Assembly (NCBI RefSeq): GCF_003339585.1
Contig: NZ_QPKF01000002.1
Coordinates: 62,001 to 126,000 of the forward strand
From: Exiguobacterium sp. RIT594
GTDB taxonomy: Bacteria; Bacillota; Bacilli; Exiguobacteriales; Exiguobacteriaceae
DNA: 64,000 nucleotides
Direction of reading: 5' to 3'
Position numbers and translations under genes: made by a program. This document shows, in pieces, positions 44,367-53,263 of the stretch. The notes beneath the pieces were generated by a model. It saw only the letters and a program-made list of their open reading frames with translations. It had not been told where the DNA came from and ran no database searches. Each line of letters opens with the position of its first letter. The first letter of the stretch is position 1.

Positions 44367-45170
44367 ATGCGACTACTTACGTTAAATTGCCACTCATGGC
44401 AGGAAGAACAACAACTTGATAAATTAAATCAAATCGTCACGCACATCATCCAGCAGGATTATGATGTGATCGCTTTACAGGAAGTGAGTCAGCTGATGGA
44501 TACACCAATCCTCTATGACAATATCCGTGAAGATAATTTTGTCTACTTGATTCAACAAGCATTACGTAAACAAGGTCTCGACTATTCGTTCGTCTGGGAT
44601 TTTTCGCATATCGGGTATGATGCCTACGAAGAAGGTCTTGCTCTCTTGACCAAACATCCGATTATCAAATCTGATTCCTATTACATCAGCCGGAGTCAGG
44701 ATACGATGGACTGGAAATCCCGGAAAATCGTCCGGGCGACGATTGATGTCAATGGAACACACATCACGTTCAACTCCTGTCATCTCGGATGGTGGGAAGA
44801 TGCGGAGGAACCGTTCAGTGAACAATTTAATCACTTGATTGCACGGATGGATCCACTCGAATGGACACTGTTCCTCGGCGACTTCAACAATGATGCTTTA
44901 GAACGCGGAACGGGTTATGACTACATGGTGCAACGCGGCCTCCACGACGTCTTTTTGTTGGCGCAGGAAACCGTCGGTGTCGAGACGGTCGAAGGAAAAA
45001 TTGATGGTTGGGAAGAAAATCAACACGGCTTGCGTCTCGACCTGGTTCTATCGAACCGAAAAATCGACGTCGATCGCGTCGGAGTCGTCTTTGACGGTAT
45101 CTTGGCACCGGTCGTCTCCGATCACTTTGGCGTCGAGGTTGATATTTCCATTCAAAAAGAACCGATTTAA
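44367..45170 (+). CDS. Endonuclease/exonuclease/phosphatase-family hydrolase
   Basis: A 267-residue metal-dependent hydrolase of the EEP fold. Motifs in order: LTLNCHSW, VIALQEVSQ (metal Glu), FNSCHLGWW (catalytic His), LFLGDFNNDA (Asp/Asn) and VVSDHFGVEV (Asp-His). No signal peptide. Relatives of this size are often found beside sugar PTS genes, so a sugar-phosphate or phosphodiester substrate is as likely as DNA. AGGAGGAA precedes the ATG. Confidence 0.82.
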   Translation: MRLLTLNCHSWQEEQQLDKLNQIVTHIIQQDYDVIALQEVSQLMDTPILYDNIREDNFVYLIQQALRKQGLDYSFVWDFSHIGYDAYEEGLALLTKHPIIKSDSYYISRSQDTMDWKSRKIVRATIDVNGTHITFNSCHLGWWEDAEEPFSEQFNHLIARMDPLEWTLFLGDFNNDALERGTGYDYMVQRGLHDVFLLAQETVGVETVEGKIDGWEENQHGLRLDLVLSNRKIDVDRVGVVFDGILAPVVSDHFGVEVDISIQKEPI

Positions 45171-45173
45171 CAG

Positions 45174-45202
45174 TTGACACCGCTTTCTTTTCTCATTATG
45201 AT
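45174..45202 (+). promoter_or_regulatory. Strong SigA promoter of the sucrose operon
   Basis: TTGACA (45174-45179), 17-nt spacer, TATGAT (45197-45202). Transcription would start about 45209, 16 nt before the antiterminator site. Confidence 0.85.
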
Positions 45203-45224
45203 GAGGGCAACAAGTAAATAGTGC

Positions 45225-45252
45225 GGATTGTGACAGTACGGCTGGCAAGACC
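45225..45252 (+). promoter_or_regulatory. RAT (ribonucleic antiterminator) site for SacT/LicT-type protein
   Basis: The 28-nt element runs from GGATTGTGACAG to GGCAAGACC, matching the RAT family of sac/bgl operons. Its last nine bases also form the 5' arm of the terminator, so binding of the antiterminator prevents the terminator from folding. Confidence 0.9.
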
Positions 45253-45300
45253 GATTCAACACCTCGTTCGTGAAGGTGTTGTTCGGTCTTGCCTTTTTTT
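45244..45300 (+). terminator. Conditional terminator in the sacP leader
   Basis: GGCAAGACCGA...AACACC pairs with GGTGTT...CGGTCTTGCC and ends in T7. It overlaps the RAT site and lies 46 nt before sacP, so it controls operon read-through. Confidence 0.92.
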
Positions 45301-45346
45301 GTGGCCTGTTTCCATCGCACGCCTTTCCTAAAAGGAGGAAATCAAC

Positions 45347-46759
45347 ATGGATTACAAACAAACTGCAGCACATGTCCTCGAACTCGTCGGAGGTCGGGAA
45401 AACATCATTACGGCCGCCCATTGTGCAACACGGCTCCGCCTTGTCCTGCATGACGAATCCAAAGTCGATCAAGCGGCACTCGAAGACTTGGACGGTGTCA
45501 GTGGTGCATTCTCAAGTTCAGGTCAGTATCAAATCATCTTCGGAACAGGTACTGTCAACAAGGTCTTCGCTGAATTCGCCCCACTCGCTGGTGTAAAGCC
45601 GGACGGAGAAGAACCGCTTGATGTCAAAAAAGCAGCTTCGCAAAAATTGAATCCGTTTGCCCGTCTTGCCCGCTCATTATCAAACGTCTTCGTCCCGCTG
45701 ATTCCGGCCATCGTCGCTGCCGGTCTGTTAATGGGACTGCTCGGAATGATCAAGGCATTCGGTTGGGTCAGCGGTGATTCGCCAATCGTCCAGTTGCTCG
45801 ATATGTTCTCGTCTTCCGCTTTCATCATTTTACCGATTCTGATCGGTTTCTCGGCTGCCCGTGAATTTGGTGCGAATCCGTACCTCGGGGCCGTCATCGG
45901 TGGAATCATGACCCATCCGTCGTTGTTGAATCCATGGACACTCGGAAACAGCGAACCGGAAGTGATGCATTTCCTCGGCATGAACATTGAATTGATCGGC
46001 TATCAAGGAACGGTCTTCCCGGTCCTCCTGACAGTTTGGGTCATGGCAAAAATCGAACAGCAGGTCCGTAAACGGACACCGGAAACACTCGATCTTCTCG
46101 TCACACCGTTCGTAACGATTCTTGTAACGGGATTCCTCGCTCTGATCGTCATCGGGCCGATTGGAACGTTGCTCGGAAAAGGGATCTCATTTGTACTCGT
46201 CTTCTTCTATGAGCAATTCTCGGTCGTCGCCGGTCTCCTGTTCGGCGGTCTGTACTCAACAATCGTCATCACAGGGATGCACCACAGTTTCCATGCGATT
46301 GAAGCGGGATTACTTGCCGATAAGAGTATCGGTAAAAACTTCTTACTTCCGATCTGGTCGATGGCAAACGTCGCCCAAGGCGGAGCAGGACTTGCCGTTT
46401 ACTTCATGACGAAAAACGTCAAACTCAAAGCACTCGCTCTCCCGTCTGCTTTTTCCGCATTTCTCGGGATTACGGAACCGGTCATCTACGGGGTCAACCT
46501 TCGACTCGGTAAACCGTTTATCGGTGGTGCGATTGGTGGCGCGATTGGCGGCGGATATGTCGTCTTGACACAAGTCGCAGCGAACGCTTACGGATTAACC
46601 GGTATTCCGATGATTGCCATCGTCGCTCCGCTCGGCGCCTCCAACTTGATCAACTATCTCGTTGGTTTCGCAATTGCTGTCGCAACGGCCTTCGTCGCTA
46701 CCGTCATCTTGATGCGTCTCGATGCACGAAAACAAAAACAGACGGATTTGGCTGCTTAA
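45347..46759 (+). CDS. sacP: Sucrose-specific PTS permease, EIIB-EIIC
   Basis: A 470-residue permease with N-terminal EIIB (Cys26 in AAHCATRLRLV) and C-terminal EIIC (about 105-460; LIPAIVAAGLLMGLLGM, GMHHSFHAIEAGL, GITEPVIYGVNLR). Order and sequence match SacP/ScrA, which import sucrose as sucrose-6-phosphate using a shared EIIA-Glc. AAAGGAGG precedes the ATG. It is controlled by the RAT/terminator just upstream, and the antiterminator gene follows. A partial stem at 46767-46800 separates it from sacT. Confidence 0.9.
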   Translation: MDYKQTAAHVLELVGGRENIITAAHCATRLRLVLHDESKVDQAALEDLDGVSGAFSSSGQYQIIFGTGTVNKVFAEFAPLAGVKPDGEEPLDVKKAASQKLNPFARLARSLSNVFVPLIPAIVAAGLLMGLLGMIKAFGWVSGDSPIVQLLDMFSSSAFIILPILIGFSAAREFGANPYLGAVIGGIMTHPSLLNPWTLGNSEPEVMHFLGMNIELIGYQGTVFPVLLTVWVMAKIEQQVRKRTPETLDLLVTPFVTILVTGFLALIVIGPIGTLLGKGISFVLVFFYEQFSVVAGLLFGGLYSTIVITGMHHSFHAIEAGLLADKSIGKNFLLPIWSMANVAQGGAGLAVYFMTKNVKLKALALPSAFSAFLGITEPVIYGVNLRLGKPFIGGAIGGAIGGGYVVLTQVAANAYGLTGIPMIAIVAPLGASNLINYLVGFAIAVATAFVATVILMRLDARKQKQTDLAA

Positions 46760-46766
46760 TTAAACG

Positions 46767-46804
46767 ATGCGACCCCTTGAGAATCCTCTTCGGGTCGCAT
46801 TTGT
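46767..46804 (+). terminator. Weak terminator between sacP and sacT
   Basis: Stem ATGCGACCC/GGGTCGCAT with a 16-nt loop and only three T residues, so it may be leaky. Confidence 0.55.
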
Positions 46805-46861
46805 CAGTTTTCCTAGACTGCCGATAACCCGTATAATGGAAGTAGAAAGGAGGTAGTCAGA

Positions 46862-47719
46862 CTGATCATTCATAAAGTACTCAACAATAACGCCATCGTC
46901 ACAAAAGAACAAGGTCAGGAACGGATCATCATGGGACCGGGCATTGCTTTCGGCAAGAAAAAGAAGGATCCCGTTGATCCGACGAAAATCGAAAAAATGT
47001 TCATCCCGTCTTTTGAGAATGCTGAACAGTTCAAGGAAATCCTGACGACGACCCCACTCGATATCATCGATTTGTCGGAACAGATTATTTCTTATGCAGA
47101 AGGCGAACTGAAAACACCTTTTCATGACTACATTCATGTCAGTCTGACCGATCACCTCGCCCATGCCGTCCGTCTGGCCCGGGAACAACTGGTCGTCCAC
47201 AACCGGTTGGCGGAAGAAATCCGGTTACTGTATACAGCGGAATATCAGATTGGAGAATGGGCAGTCGCCCATATTGAACAACAGTTAGCCGTTTCCTTAC
47301 CGAAAGAAGAAGCCGCGAACATCGCTCTCCACTTGTATAATGCGCGGCAACGGCATCCTAACATGGCAACCGCCCTGCAGACGGCGACGTTACTAAACGA
47401 GTTGCGGGAACAAATCGAAGCCTTTTTCGGTCAAACGATTGAAACGACCTCGATGACCTATTACCGGTTCTTCACCCATATGAAGCTCGTCTTAGCTCGG
47501 ATCGAACAAGGGCAAACGTTGCATGATATGGATGATGTCATCTTATCCGCTGTTCAAACCCGTTATACGGACGCTTTCCGTTGTGCGGAAAACATGGCGT
47601 CCTGGTTGGAACAAGAATTACAGACGACTGTGCCGCAATCCGAAGTCGGCTATATGGCTCTTCACGTGGAACGGATCCGGCCAGATTTTGAAAGGGGTAC
47701 ATCCTATGAAAATTTATAG
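46862..47719 (+). CDS. sacT: SacT/LicT-family transcriptional antiterminator with a CTG start
   Basis: About 285 residues: RNA-binding CAT domain (1-55; LIIHKVLNNNAIVTKEQGQE), PRD1 (about 65-170; VSLTDHLAHAVRLA) and PRD2 (about 171-285; ALHVERI). It binds the RAT upstream of sacP when dephosphorylated by active PTS transport. The domain begins at a CTG codon 8 nt after AAAGGAGG; between the upstream in-frame stop at 46814 and 46930 there is no ATG, GTG or TTG, and the first ATG (46931) would delete half of the RNA-binding domain. TATAAT at 46832-46837 may give its own promoter. Confidence 0.85.
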   Translation: MIIHKVLNNNAIVTKEQGQERIIMGPGIAFGKKKKDPVDPTKIEKMFIPSFENAEQFKEILTTTPLDIIDLSEQIISYAEGELKTPFHDYIHVSLTDHLAHAVRLAREQLVVHNRLAEEIRLLYTAEYQIGEWAVAHIEQQLAVSLPKEEAANIALHLYNARQRHPNMATALQTATLLNELREQIEAFFGQTIETTSMTYYRFFTHMKLVLARIEQGQTLHDMDDVILSAVQTRYTDAFRCAENMASWLEQELQTTVPQSEVGYMALHVERIRPDFERGTSYENL

Positions 47720-48641
47720 TCTTGGTGAAGCATTGATCGATTTGATTCCGCTCGATGCCGATAATGTAACGTTCCAAAAAAATCCGGGTGGTGCACCGGC
47801 CAATGTCGCCGTTGGATTAGCACGGCTCGGCGCCGACAGTTATTTCCTCGGTTCCGTCGGTGACGATTCGATGGGACACTTTTTAAAGGATACACTTCAT
47901 CATTACGGTGTGAAGACGGATCATCTTGTTTTTGATCCGACGCATAAGACCGGTCTTGTCCTCGTTACGAATGCCGCCGACGGTGAACGGTCATTCGAGT
48001 TTATCAACAGTTATCGTGCTGACATGAGTTTTCATGAAAAAGACATTCCGGATTCGCTCGCCGAGGCGGACCTCTTGCACATCGGATCAATCTCGTTGAT
48101 TTCCGGAGATGCGGTCGAAGCGACACGGCGGGCGATTGAAGTCGCGAAAGACAATAATGTCCCGATCTCTTACGATCCGAATTTACGCGAATCGTTATGG
48201 TCTGACCTAGATGCTGCCCGTTCCACGATTCGGTCCGTCTTACCGGATGCTCAAATCGTGAAACTGGCGGAGGAAGAACTGACCTTTTTAACCGGCCAGA
48301 CGAATCTGGATGAAGGGGCTGCCGAACTACTCGCAGAGTATCCGATTCGGTTACTGGCTGTAACGCGTGGCGCGGAAGGGTCGCTGATTTATACCGACCG
48401 CTCGATGGCAGAGATTCAAGCGATTTCTGTCGATGCGATTGATACGACGGGAGCAGGTGACGCGTTCATGTCCGGTCTCCTTCATCAATGTGCCATCCGC
48501 TCGTTTTCGTTTGACTGGGATGAAAACGAATTACAGGATATCGGCCGCTTTGCTGCGATTTCCGGAGGACTGGCGGCATCCGTCAAAGGCGCCATGGCCG
48601 CCTTGCCGACGCTTGACGAGGTTTCACGACGGTTGACGTAA
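47706..48641 (+). CDS. scrK: Fructokinase (PfkB family)
   Basis: A 311-residue sugar kinase with the N-terminal PfkB signature NPGGAPANVAVGLARLGA and the C-terminal signature IDTTGAGDAFMSGLL. Next to a sucrose permease it most likely phosphorylates the fructose released from sucrose-6-phosphate. It overlaps sacT by 14 nt and has AAAGGGG before the ATG at 47706; the longer frame is just the sacT 3' end. The sucrose-6-phosphate hydrolase expected in such a locus is not in the window. Confidence 0.88.
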   Translation: MKIYSLGEALIDLIPLDADNVTFQKNPGGAPANVAVGLARLGADSYFLGSVGDDSMGHFLKDTLHHYGVKTDHLVFDPTHKTGLVLVTNAADGERSFEFINSYRADMSFHEKDIPDSLAEADLLHIGSISLISGDAVEATRRAIEVAKDNNVPISYDPNLRESLWSDLDAARSTIRSVLPDAQIVKLAEEELTFLTGQTNLDEGAAELLAEYPIRLLAVTRGAEGSLIYTDRSMAEIQAISVDAIDTTGAGDAFMSGLLHQCAIRSFSFDWDENELQDIGRFAAISGGLAASVKGAMAALPTLDEVSRRLT

Positions 48642-48659
48642 CATATATGAGAAGACATC

Positions 48660-48705
48660 AAACCCGCTCCCCTGTCCAATCAGACAGAAGAGCGGGTCTT
48701 TTTTT
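48660..48705. terminator. Terminator of the sucrose operon (shared)
   Basis: AACCCGCTC pairs with GAGCGGGT around an inner CTGTC/GACAG stem; T7 tail. It overlaps the stop of the convergent hydrolase gene. Confidence 0.87.
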
Positions 48706-49405
48706 ACTGTGCAGATACGAATTCCCGGATCACCTTCAACGTTTCATCCTGTTGTTCTTTTGGCGTCAACGGACTGTCATTGTCCCCTTTTTGTTTGCCA
48801 TACATCCCGAAGTTGGCATGGTTGCCATCTTTGATCAAGTGAAAGACCGCATCGGAGCGGACATCCTGTTTACTGTCCTCAATATCCTCGACCGGTAAAA
48901 CCCCGTCCCGTCCACCGTAAACGGTTAGCGACGGAGTATCGATTGCATCAATCGGATACGAGGCCAAGAAAATCATGCCTTTGATTTTCGGACTGTCTTC
49001 CAAAATCGTTGAAGCGGCGCTTCCGCCTAACGAATGGCCAACCAAATACCACTGTTTGATTTTTGGATGCTCTTCGATGATCGATAATCCTTTTTTAGAG
49101 TCCAGCAACGCAATATTAAACGGCAGTTTCGGCAGAGCGACATAATATCCTTCTTGTGCCAATTGGTGACCGAAATAGCTGTATGCAGCGGGATCCACTT
49201 TGGCTCCTTGATAAAAAATAAAGCCCGTTTCACTCGTGTCGTCCCCGAACTGGTAACCTTGTCCGACCGATTCACCGAAATATGGTTTTGCTTCTTTTGT
49301 TGGATTGTAATCAAATTGAGCCCAAATCATGAATGCTGCAACTAAAATCCCTACCAGAATCAGTAAACTGATGCTGATTCGTTTTAACCATCTTTTCATA
49401 TTCAT
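48704..49405 (-). CDS. Membrane-anchored alpha/beta hydrolase
   Basis: A 233-residue protein with one N-terminal transmembrane helix (about 10-30) and an alpha/beta-hydrolase domain facing outward. Nucleophile Ser in LVGHSLGGSAA (about residue 125), likely acid Asp in GGRDGVLP and catalytic His in GNHANFGMYG. The family includes carboxylesterase-like hydrolases of unknown substrate. GAGGGAT precedes the start; ATG at 49399 is an alternative two residues in. Confidence 0.8.
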   Translation of the reverse strand: MNMKRWLKRISISLLILVGILVAAFMIWAQFDYNPTKEAKPYFGESVGQGYQFGDDTSETGFIFYQGAKVDPAAYSYFGHQLAQEGYYVALPKLPFNIALLDSKKGLSIIEEHPKIKQWYLVGHSLGGSAASTILEDSPKIKGMIFLASYPIDAIDTPSLTVYGGRDGVLPVEDIEDSKQDVRSDAVFHLIKDGNHANFGMYGKQKGDNDSPLTPKEQQDETLKVIREFVSAQ

Positions 49406-49558
49406 CCCTCCTCTTTTATGATACCCAATCTAATGTGCAAAATCACATATGAAAGTATTGTTTTGAATTTTCAGTTAATGTAAGCGTATCTATCTCTTTT
49501 TCAATATTTGGTTTAAGATTAAAAAAGCATCCGTTATTCGAAAGGGGAATCATTTGTT

Positions 49559-50830
49559 TTGCCACGTACTGTTGTCTCCACGATTCAGTGGTTTTTGTTT
49601 ATTATTTGTACTAACATTGCCCCGCCACTCGCGATTGCCGCCTCATTTGAACTGTCAAGTGCAGATACCCTCGCCTTTTTATCCCGCTGCTTATTTGTTT
49701 TTGCGATTTTAAGTCTCATTCAAGTATTATTCGGTCACCGTCTGCCAATCATGGAAGGGCCTGCCGGTATTTGGTGGGGAGTGTTCGCGCTCTACTCTTC
49801 TATCGGAATCACCTTATACGGAAGTTACTCCAACACGTTACAGTCGTTAGGTTTTCTTCTCATCTTAAGCGGAATCATCTGTATCATTCTTACCCTGACC
49901 GGGGTACTTCGCCGACTCGTACCCTTGTTTACACCACAAGTCATCGGTGTTTACATGTTGCTGTTATCGGCTCAGTTATCCGGTTCCGTCATGAAAGGAC
50001 TGCTGAATATCGAAGACGGAAAGATTCAGGTGCTTCCTGCCGTCATTTCTGTCTTAACTGTCATCATCTCACTCTACTTGGAACGCAGCGACCGGTTGCG
50101 TCAGTACGCCTTATTAATCACCCTGCTCGTCGGTTGGAGCATGTTTGCCTTGATTGGTCGTGCCGAAATGCCGACGTTCGACGGTCCATTCTTCACTTTC
50201 CCTGATTTAATGCCGTTCGGCGGCATTCAGCTCGACTGGAGCCTACTGCCGACAGCCCTGATCATCTCGTTATTGCTGATGACAAACGTCTTGGCGAACA
50301 TCAAAGTCATTGAACGAATCATCAGTGCAAAACGCGGCGAGAAGGTCAAAGGACAAGTCGCGACAGCCGGCGTCACGGCCGGAATCGGACAGATCTTCGC
50401 AGGAATGTTCGGAACGGTCGGTCCTGTTGCGATTTCCGGGACAGCCGGCTTCATCGCTTCAACCGATAATACGGACCGGAAAGCCTTTGCGATTGCTAAC
50501 GTTGTTTGTCTGTTCCTCAGCATCGTCACGCCGTTCGTCGGACTGATTGCAAAGATTCCGGTCGCTGTCGGATACGCAATGGTTGCTCCAATCGTTGCCG
50601 GTATGGCGATCATCGGGGTCACGGAAGCATCGCGAGAATTAAATCGCCAGACCGCCATGATTACGGTCGGCTTACCGGTTCTCGTCGGAATCGGTGCTCT
50701 GCTTCTTCCGAAAGGCGCCACTTCGGATTTACCTCCACTCGTCACGACATTGATGTCGAATGGTCTCGTACTCGGAACACTCGTCGCCCTGCTTGCTGAA
50801 TCACTGCGTCATATCCGAACGAATGATTAA
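49559..50830 (+). CDS. NCS2-family purine/pyrimidine permease
   Basis: A 423-residue membrane protein with about 12-14 helices and NCS2 signatures: EGPAGIWWGVFALYSS near residue 67 (in place of the usual QxxxQ region) and GTVGPVAISGTAGFIASTDNTDRK near residue 285. It is closest in style to YwdJ-type putative purine permeases. The start is TTG at 49559 with GAAAGGGG 9 nt upstream; no ATG fits. I found no purine riboswitch in the 150-nt leader. Substrate unknown. Confidence 0.8.
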   Translation: MPRTVVSTIQWFLFIICTNIAPPLAIAASFELSSADTLAFLSRCLFVFAILSLIQVLFGHRLPIMEGPAGIWWGVFALYSSIGITLYGSYSNTLQSLGFLLILSGIICIILTLTGVLRRLVPLFTPQVIGVYMLLLSAQLSGSVMKGLLNIEDGKIQVLPAVISVLTVIISLYLERSDRLRQYALLITLLVGWSMFALIGRAEMPTFDGPFFTFPDLMPFGGIQLDWSLLPTALIISLLLMTNVLANIKVIERIISAKRGEKVKGQVATAGVTAGIGQIFAGMFGTVGPVAISGTAGFIASTDNTDRKAFAIANVVCLFLSIVTPFVGLIAKIPVAVGYAMVAPIVAGMAIIGVTEASRELNRQTAMITVGLPVLVGIGALLLPKGATSDLPPLVTTLMSNGLVLGTLVALLAESLRHIRTND

Positions 50831-50882
50831 AAAAAGACAGCTGATCTTGGAAGGAATGCTTCCAAGCCAGCTGTCTTTTTTT
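50829..50882. terminator. Bidirectional terminator between convergent permease and dtpT
   Basis: AAAAAAAGACAGCTG pairs with CAGCTGTCTTTTTTT around an inner TTGGAAG/CTTCCAA stem. Confidence 0.92.
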
Positions 50883-50894
50883 CGTGAATATTTC

Positions 50895-52388
50895 TTAACG
50901 AATACCACGCATATATTTTTGAAGTTTTGGTGCGAAAGCGAACAGGATGATCCCGAGAATGATGGCAACAAGTCCTGTAATTCCGAAGTACGCCACTTCT
51001 GTATCCGCTCCGTAGTATTTTACAATTTGAGCGTTGACCGCTTGTCCGGTCGCGTTCGTCAAGAACCACAAACTCATCGTCTGTGCTGAGAAGGCAGCCG
51101 GTGCCAATTTCGTCGTTGCAGATAGTCCGACCGGTGATAAGAATAACTCACCGATGACAACGAGGAAGAAGCTGAGCGCAAGCCAAAGCGGGCTGACCGT
51201 CGTATCTGTTCCGAACAACAAGCCCGGTAACATCATGACGATAAAGGATAAGCCGGCAAATACCAAACCAAACGAAAACTTCTGCATTGTCGTCGGTTGG
51301 CGATCACCGAGTTTCACCCAAAAGCTTGCAAATACAGGTGCCAAGACGATAATGAACAGTGGGTTCAGGGACTGGAAGAAGGCCGGTTCCAGACCAAAGC
51401 CGAGGAACGAAAGATTTGTCCGTTCATCCGCAAAAATCGAAAGAACATATGAACCTTGTTCCTGGATTGCCCAGAATACTGCAGCTGCAATGAAGAGCGG
51501 AATGTACGCAAGCAGACGCGAACGTTCATCATCCGTAATCTTCGGACTCCGCAGCATGAAAGTGAAGTAAGCAATCGGAATCAAAATTCCGAGGAACGTG
51601 ACCATGAGCGTGAAGCGACTGATCGTCAACAATCCTGTCAGCGATGCAATCGTACCAAGAACCGCAAGTGCGATAATGACAACGGCTGCAATCGTAAAGA
51701 ACCGTTTCCGTTCGTTACCTTCAAGCGGATTCAAGACGTATGTCCCCGCTTGTCCCAAGTTCTTTTTCTTCGTTAAGACGAAAACGATCAAACCTAAGAA
51801 CATTCCGATTGCAGCAAGTGCAAAACCAGCGTGATATCCTGCTGAATCTGAAACTTTACCAACAATCAATGGTGCGAGGAATGCACCGGCATTGATCCCC
51901 ATGTAGAAGATACTGAATCCGGCGTCACGACGGTTATCCGTTTTACTGTACAGATCACCGACGATATTCGAAACGTTTGGTTTCAAGAACCCTGTTCCGA
52001 TGACGATCAGTCCCATTGAGATGAACAATGCCGTGATTCCGGCCGGTAACGCGAGGACGATATGTCCGAGCATGATGAGCACTCCACCATAGAAAACGGT
52101 CCGCGAAGTACCGAGCAGCCGGTCCGCGACCCAACCGCCGATGATACCGGACATGTATACGAGGGAACCGTATACTGCCATGATCGATGCAGCAGTCGGT
52201 TTGTCGATTCCAAGACCACCGTTGGCAACTGAATCATACATGTAGAAGATGAGGATGGCACGCATCCCGTAGTAGGAGAATCGCTCCCAAAACTCAGTAA
52301 AGAATAACGTGAACAGTCCTTTTGGATTTCCGAAAAATCCTTTTTGCGGAACAGTCTTGTAGACCTGATCGCGATCAAACTCTGCCAT
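50895..52388 (-). CDS. dtpT: Di-/tripeptide:proton symporter (POT/PTR family)
   Basis: A 497-residue MFS transporter of the POT family, about 14 helices. The proton-coupling motif ExxER is seen in FTEFWERFSYYGMRAIL near residue 30, and the PTR2 signature GTGFLKPNVSNIVGDLY near residue 130, with FSIFYMGINAGAFLAPL following. It imports small peptides with protons. GGAGCC precedes the ATG; a long upstream region (236 nt) carries no other gene. Confidence 0.93.
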   Translation of the reverse strand: MAEFDRDQVYKTVPQKGFFGNPKGLFTLFFTEFWERFSYYGMRAILIFYMYDSVANGGLGIDKPTAASIMAVYGSLVYMSGIIGGWVADRLLGTSRTVFYGGVLIMLGHIVLALPAGITALFISMGLIVIGTGFLKPNVSNIVGDLYSKTDNRRDAGFSIFYMGINAGAFLAPLIVGKVSDSAGYHAGFALAAIGMFLGLIVFVLTKKKNLGQAGTYVLNPLEGNERKRFFTIAAVVIIALAVLGTIASLTGLLTISRFTLMVTFLGILIPIAYFTFMLRSPKITDDERSRLLAYIPLFIAAAVFWAIQEQGSYVLSIFADERTNLSFLGFGLEPAFFQSLNPLFIIVLAPVFASFWVKLGDRQPTTMQKFSFGLVFAGLSFIVMMLPGLLFGTDTTVSPLWLALSFFLVVIGELFLSPVGLSATTKLAPAAFSAQTMSLWFLTNATGQAVNAQIVKYYGADTEVAYFGITGLVAIILGIILFAFAPKLQKYMRGIR

Positions 52389-52594
52389 ATGAACGGCTCC
52401 TTTCGTCTACCTTCGATATGTGCACATTGTCCAATCTTTTTCCCGCTTTCCCCAAACGATAAGCATGAACGAACCAATTGAACGCAAATACACTGTTTTG
52501 CCTGAATTGTCTCACTTCTTTTTTTGTTTATGAGACAGCACTATATCATTCAACCGTAAATCATTTGAGGAGTCAAATATTAATTTCGGTACAC

Positions 52595-52626
52595 AAAAAA
52601 GAGTGATACGAAAAATCCGCTCACTC
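52595..52626 (-). terminator. Terminator of the GSP-synthetase-like operon
   Basis: Minus strand: GAGTGA pairs with TCACTC and is followed by TTTTTTG; the stop codon of the last gene lies at the edge of the stem. The stem is only 6 bp. Confidence 0.6.
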
Positions 52627-53263
52627 AAGTCTGCATCTCTTTTGATTCAACAATCGTTACTCCCGGTGGTTCATGCAGCGTATGATGAATCATCGCCTGT
52701 GCGACCTTCGCTGCTTCAATCGGCGCGTACGGGCTGCGCCGCAACAACGGACGTAATACAGTGGACACCCGGGCCGCCGCCTGTTCGCCAAATCGGAATT
52801 CATCCCGCTCGCCTAACAATAACGAAGGGCGGAAAATAAGTAAGGCATCGTAACCGAGTACGCGTAATCCATTTTCCGCGTCCCCTTTGACACGGTTATA
52901 AAATGTTTTCGCATTCGGATGGGCGCCGAGTGCCGAAATCAGAGCAAATCGAGTAGCTCCCAGATCAAGCAATTCCCGTCCCACTTCAATTGGATACGTA
53001 TAATCCACGAGACGAAACGCTTCTTGCGATCCAGCCTGTTTGATCGTTGTCCCCAGCGCACAGTAAACGTGGTCGACTTCCGGTAATTCGATTTCCGTCA
53101 CATGATCAAAATCAATCACCCATTCTTCGAGTTTTTGATGAAATCGATTCATCGGACGACGTACGAGAACATGTACTTCCTGATATTCATCATGCGCCAG
53201 TAGTTGATCGACCAGTTCTTGCCCCACTAAACCAGTCGCTCCTAAAATAGCTGCTTTCATCAT
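52625..53263 (-). CDS. NAD(P)-binding SDR-like oxidoreductase (HTATIP2/YfbI-like)
   Basis: A 212-residue Rossmann protein: AILGATGLVGQELVDQLL at the N-terminus, HVYCALGTTIKQAGSQEAF in the middle and FRPSLLLGERDEFRFGE near the C-terminus, as in atypical SDRs related to HTATIP2. Several family members lack a known substrate. It overlaps the ATP-grasp gene by four bases (ATGA) and ends the three-gene operon. Confidence 0.75.
   Translation of the reverse strand: MMKAAILGATGLVGQELVDQLLAHDEYQEVHVLVRRPMNRFHQKLEEWVIDFDHVTEIELPEVDHVYCALGTTIKQAGSQEAFRLVDYTYPIEVGRELLDLGATRFALISALGAHPNAKTFYNRVKGDAENGLRVLGYDALLIFRPSLLLGERDEFRFGEQAAARVSTVLRPLLRRSPYAPIEAAKVAQAMIHHTLHEPPGVTIVESKEMQT

Noticed and set aside
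47655-47670. CTTCACGTGGAACG in sacT as a parS
   Set aside because: About five mismatches to the 16-bp consensus.
49406-49558. Possible purine riboswitch before the NCS2 permease
   Set aside because: No paired-stem layout with the conserved loop sequences of the purine aptamer could be found.
52508-52537. TGTCTCA/TGAGACA inverted repeat with a 16-nt loop as a terminator
   Set aside because: No T tract follows on either strand, and a better hairpin at 52595-52626 ends the minus-strand operon.
52603-52839. 78-codon plus-strand frame at the end of the SDR gene
   Set aside because: Lies mostly opposite the SDR gene and has no ribosome-binding site.
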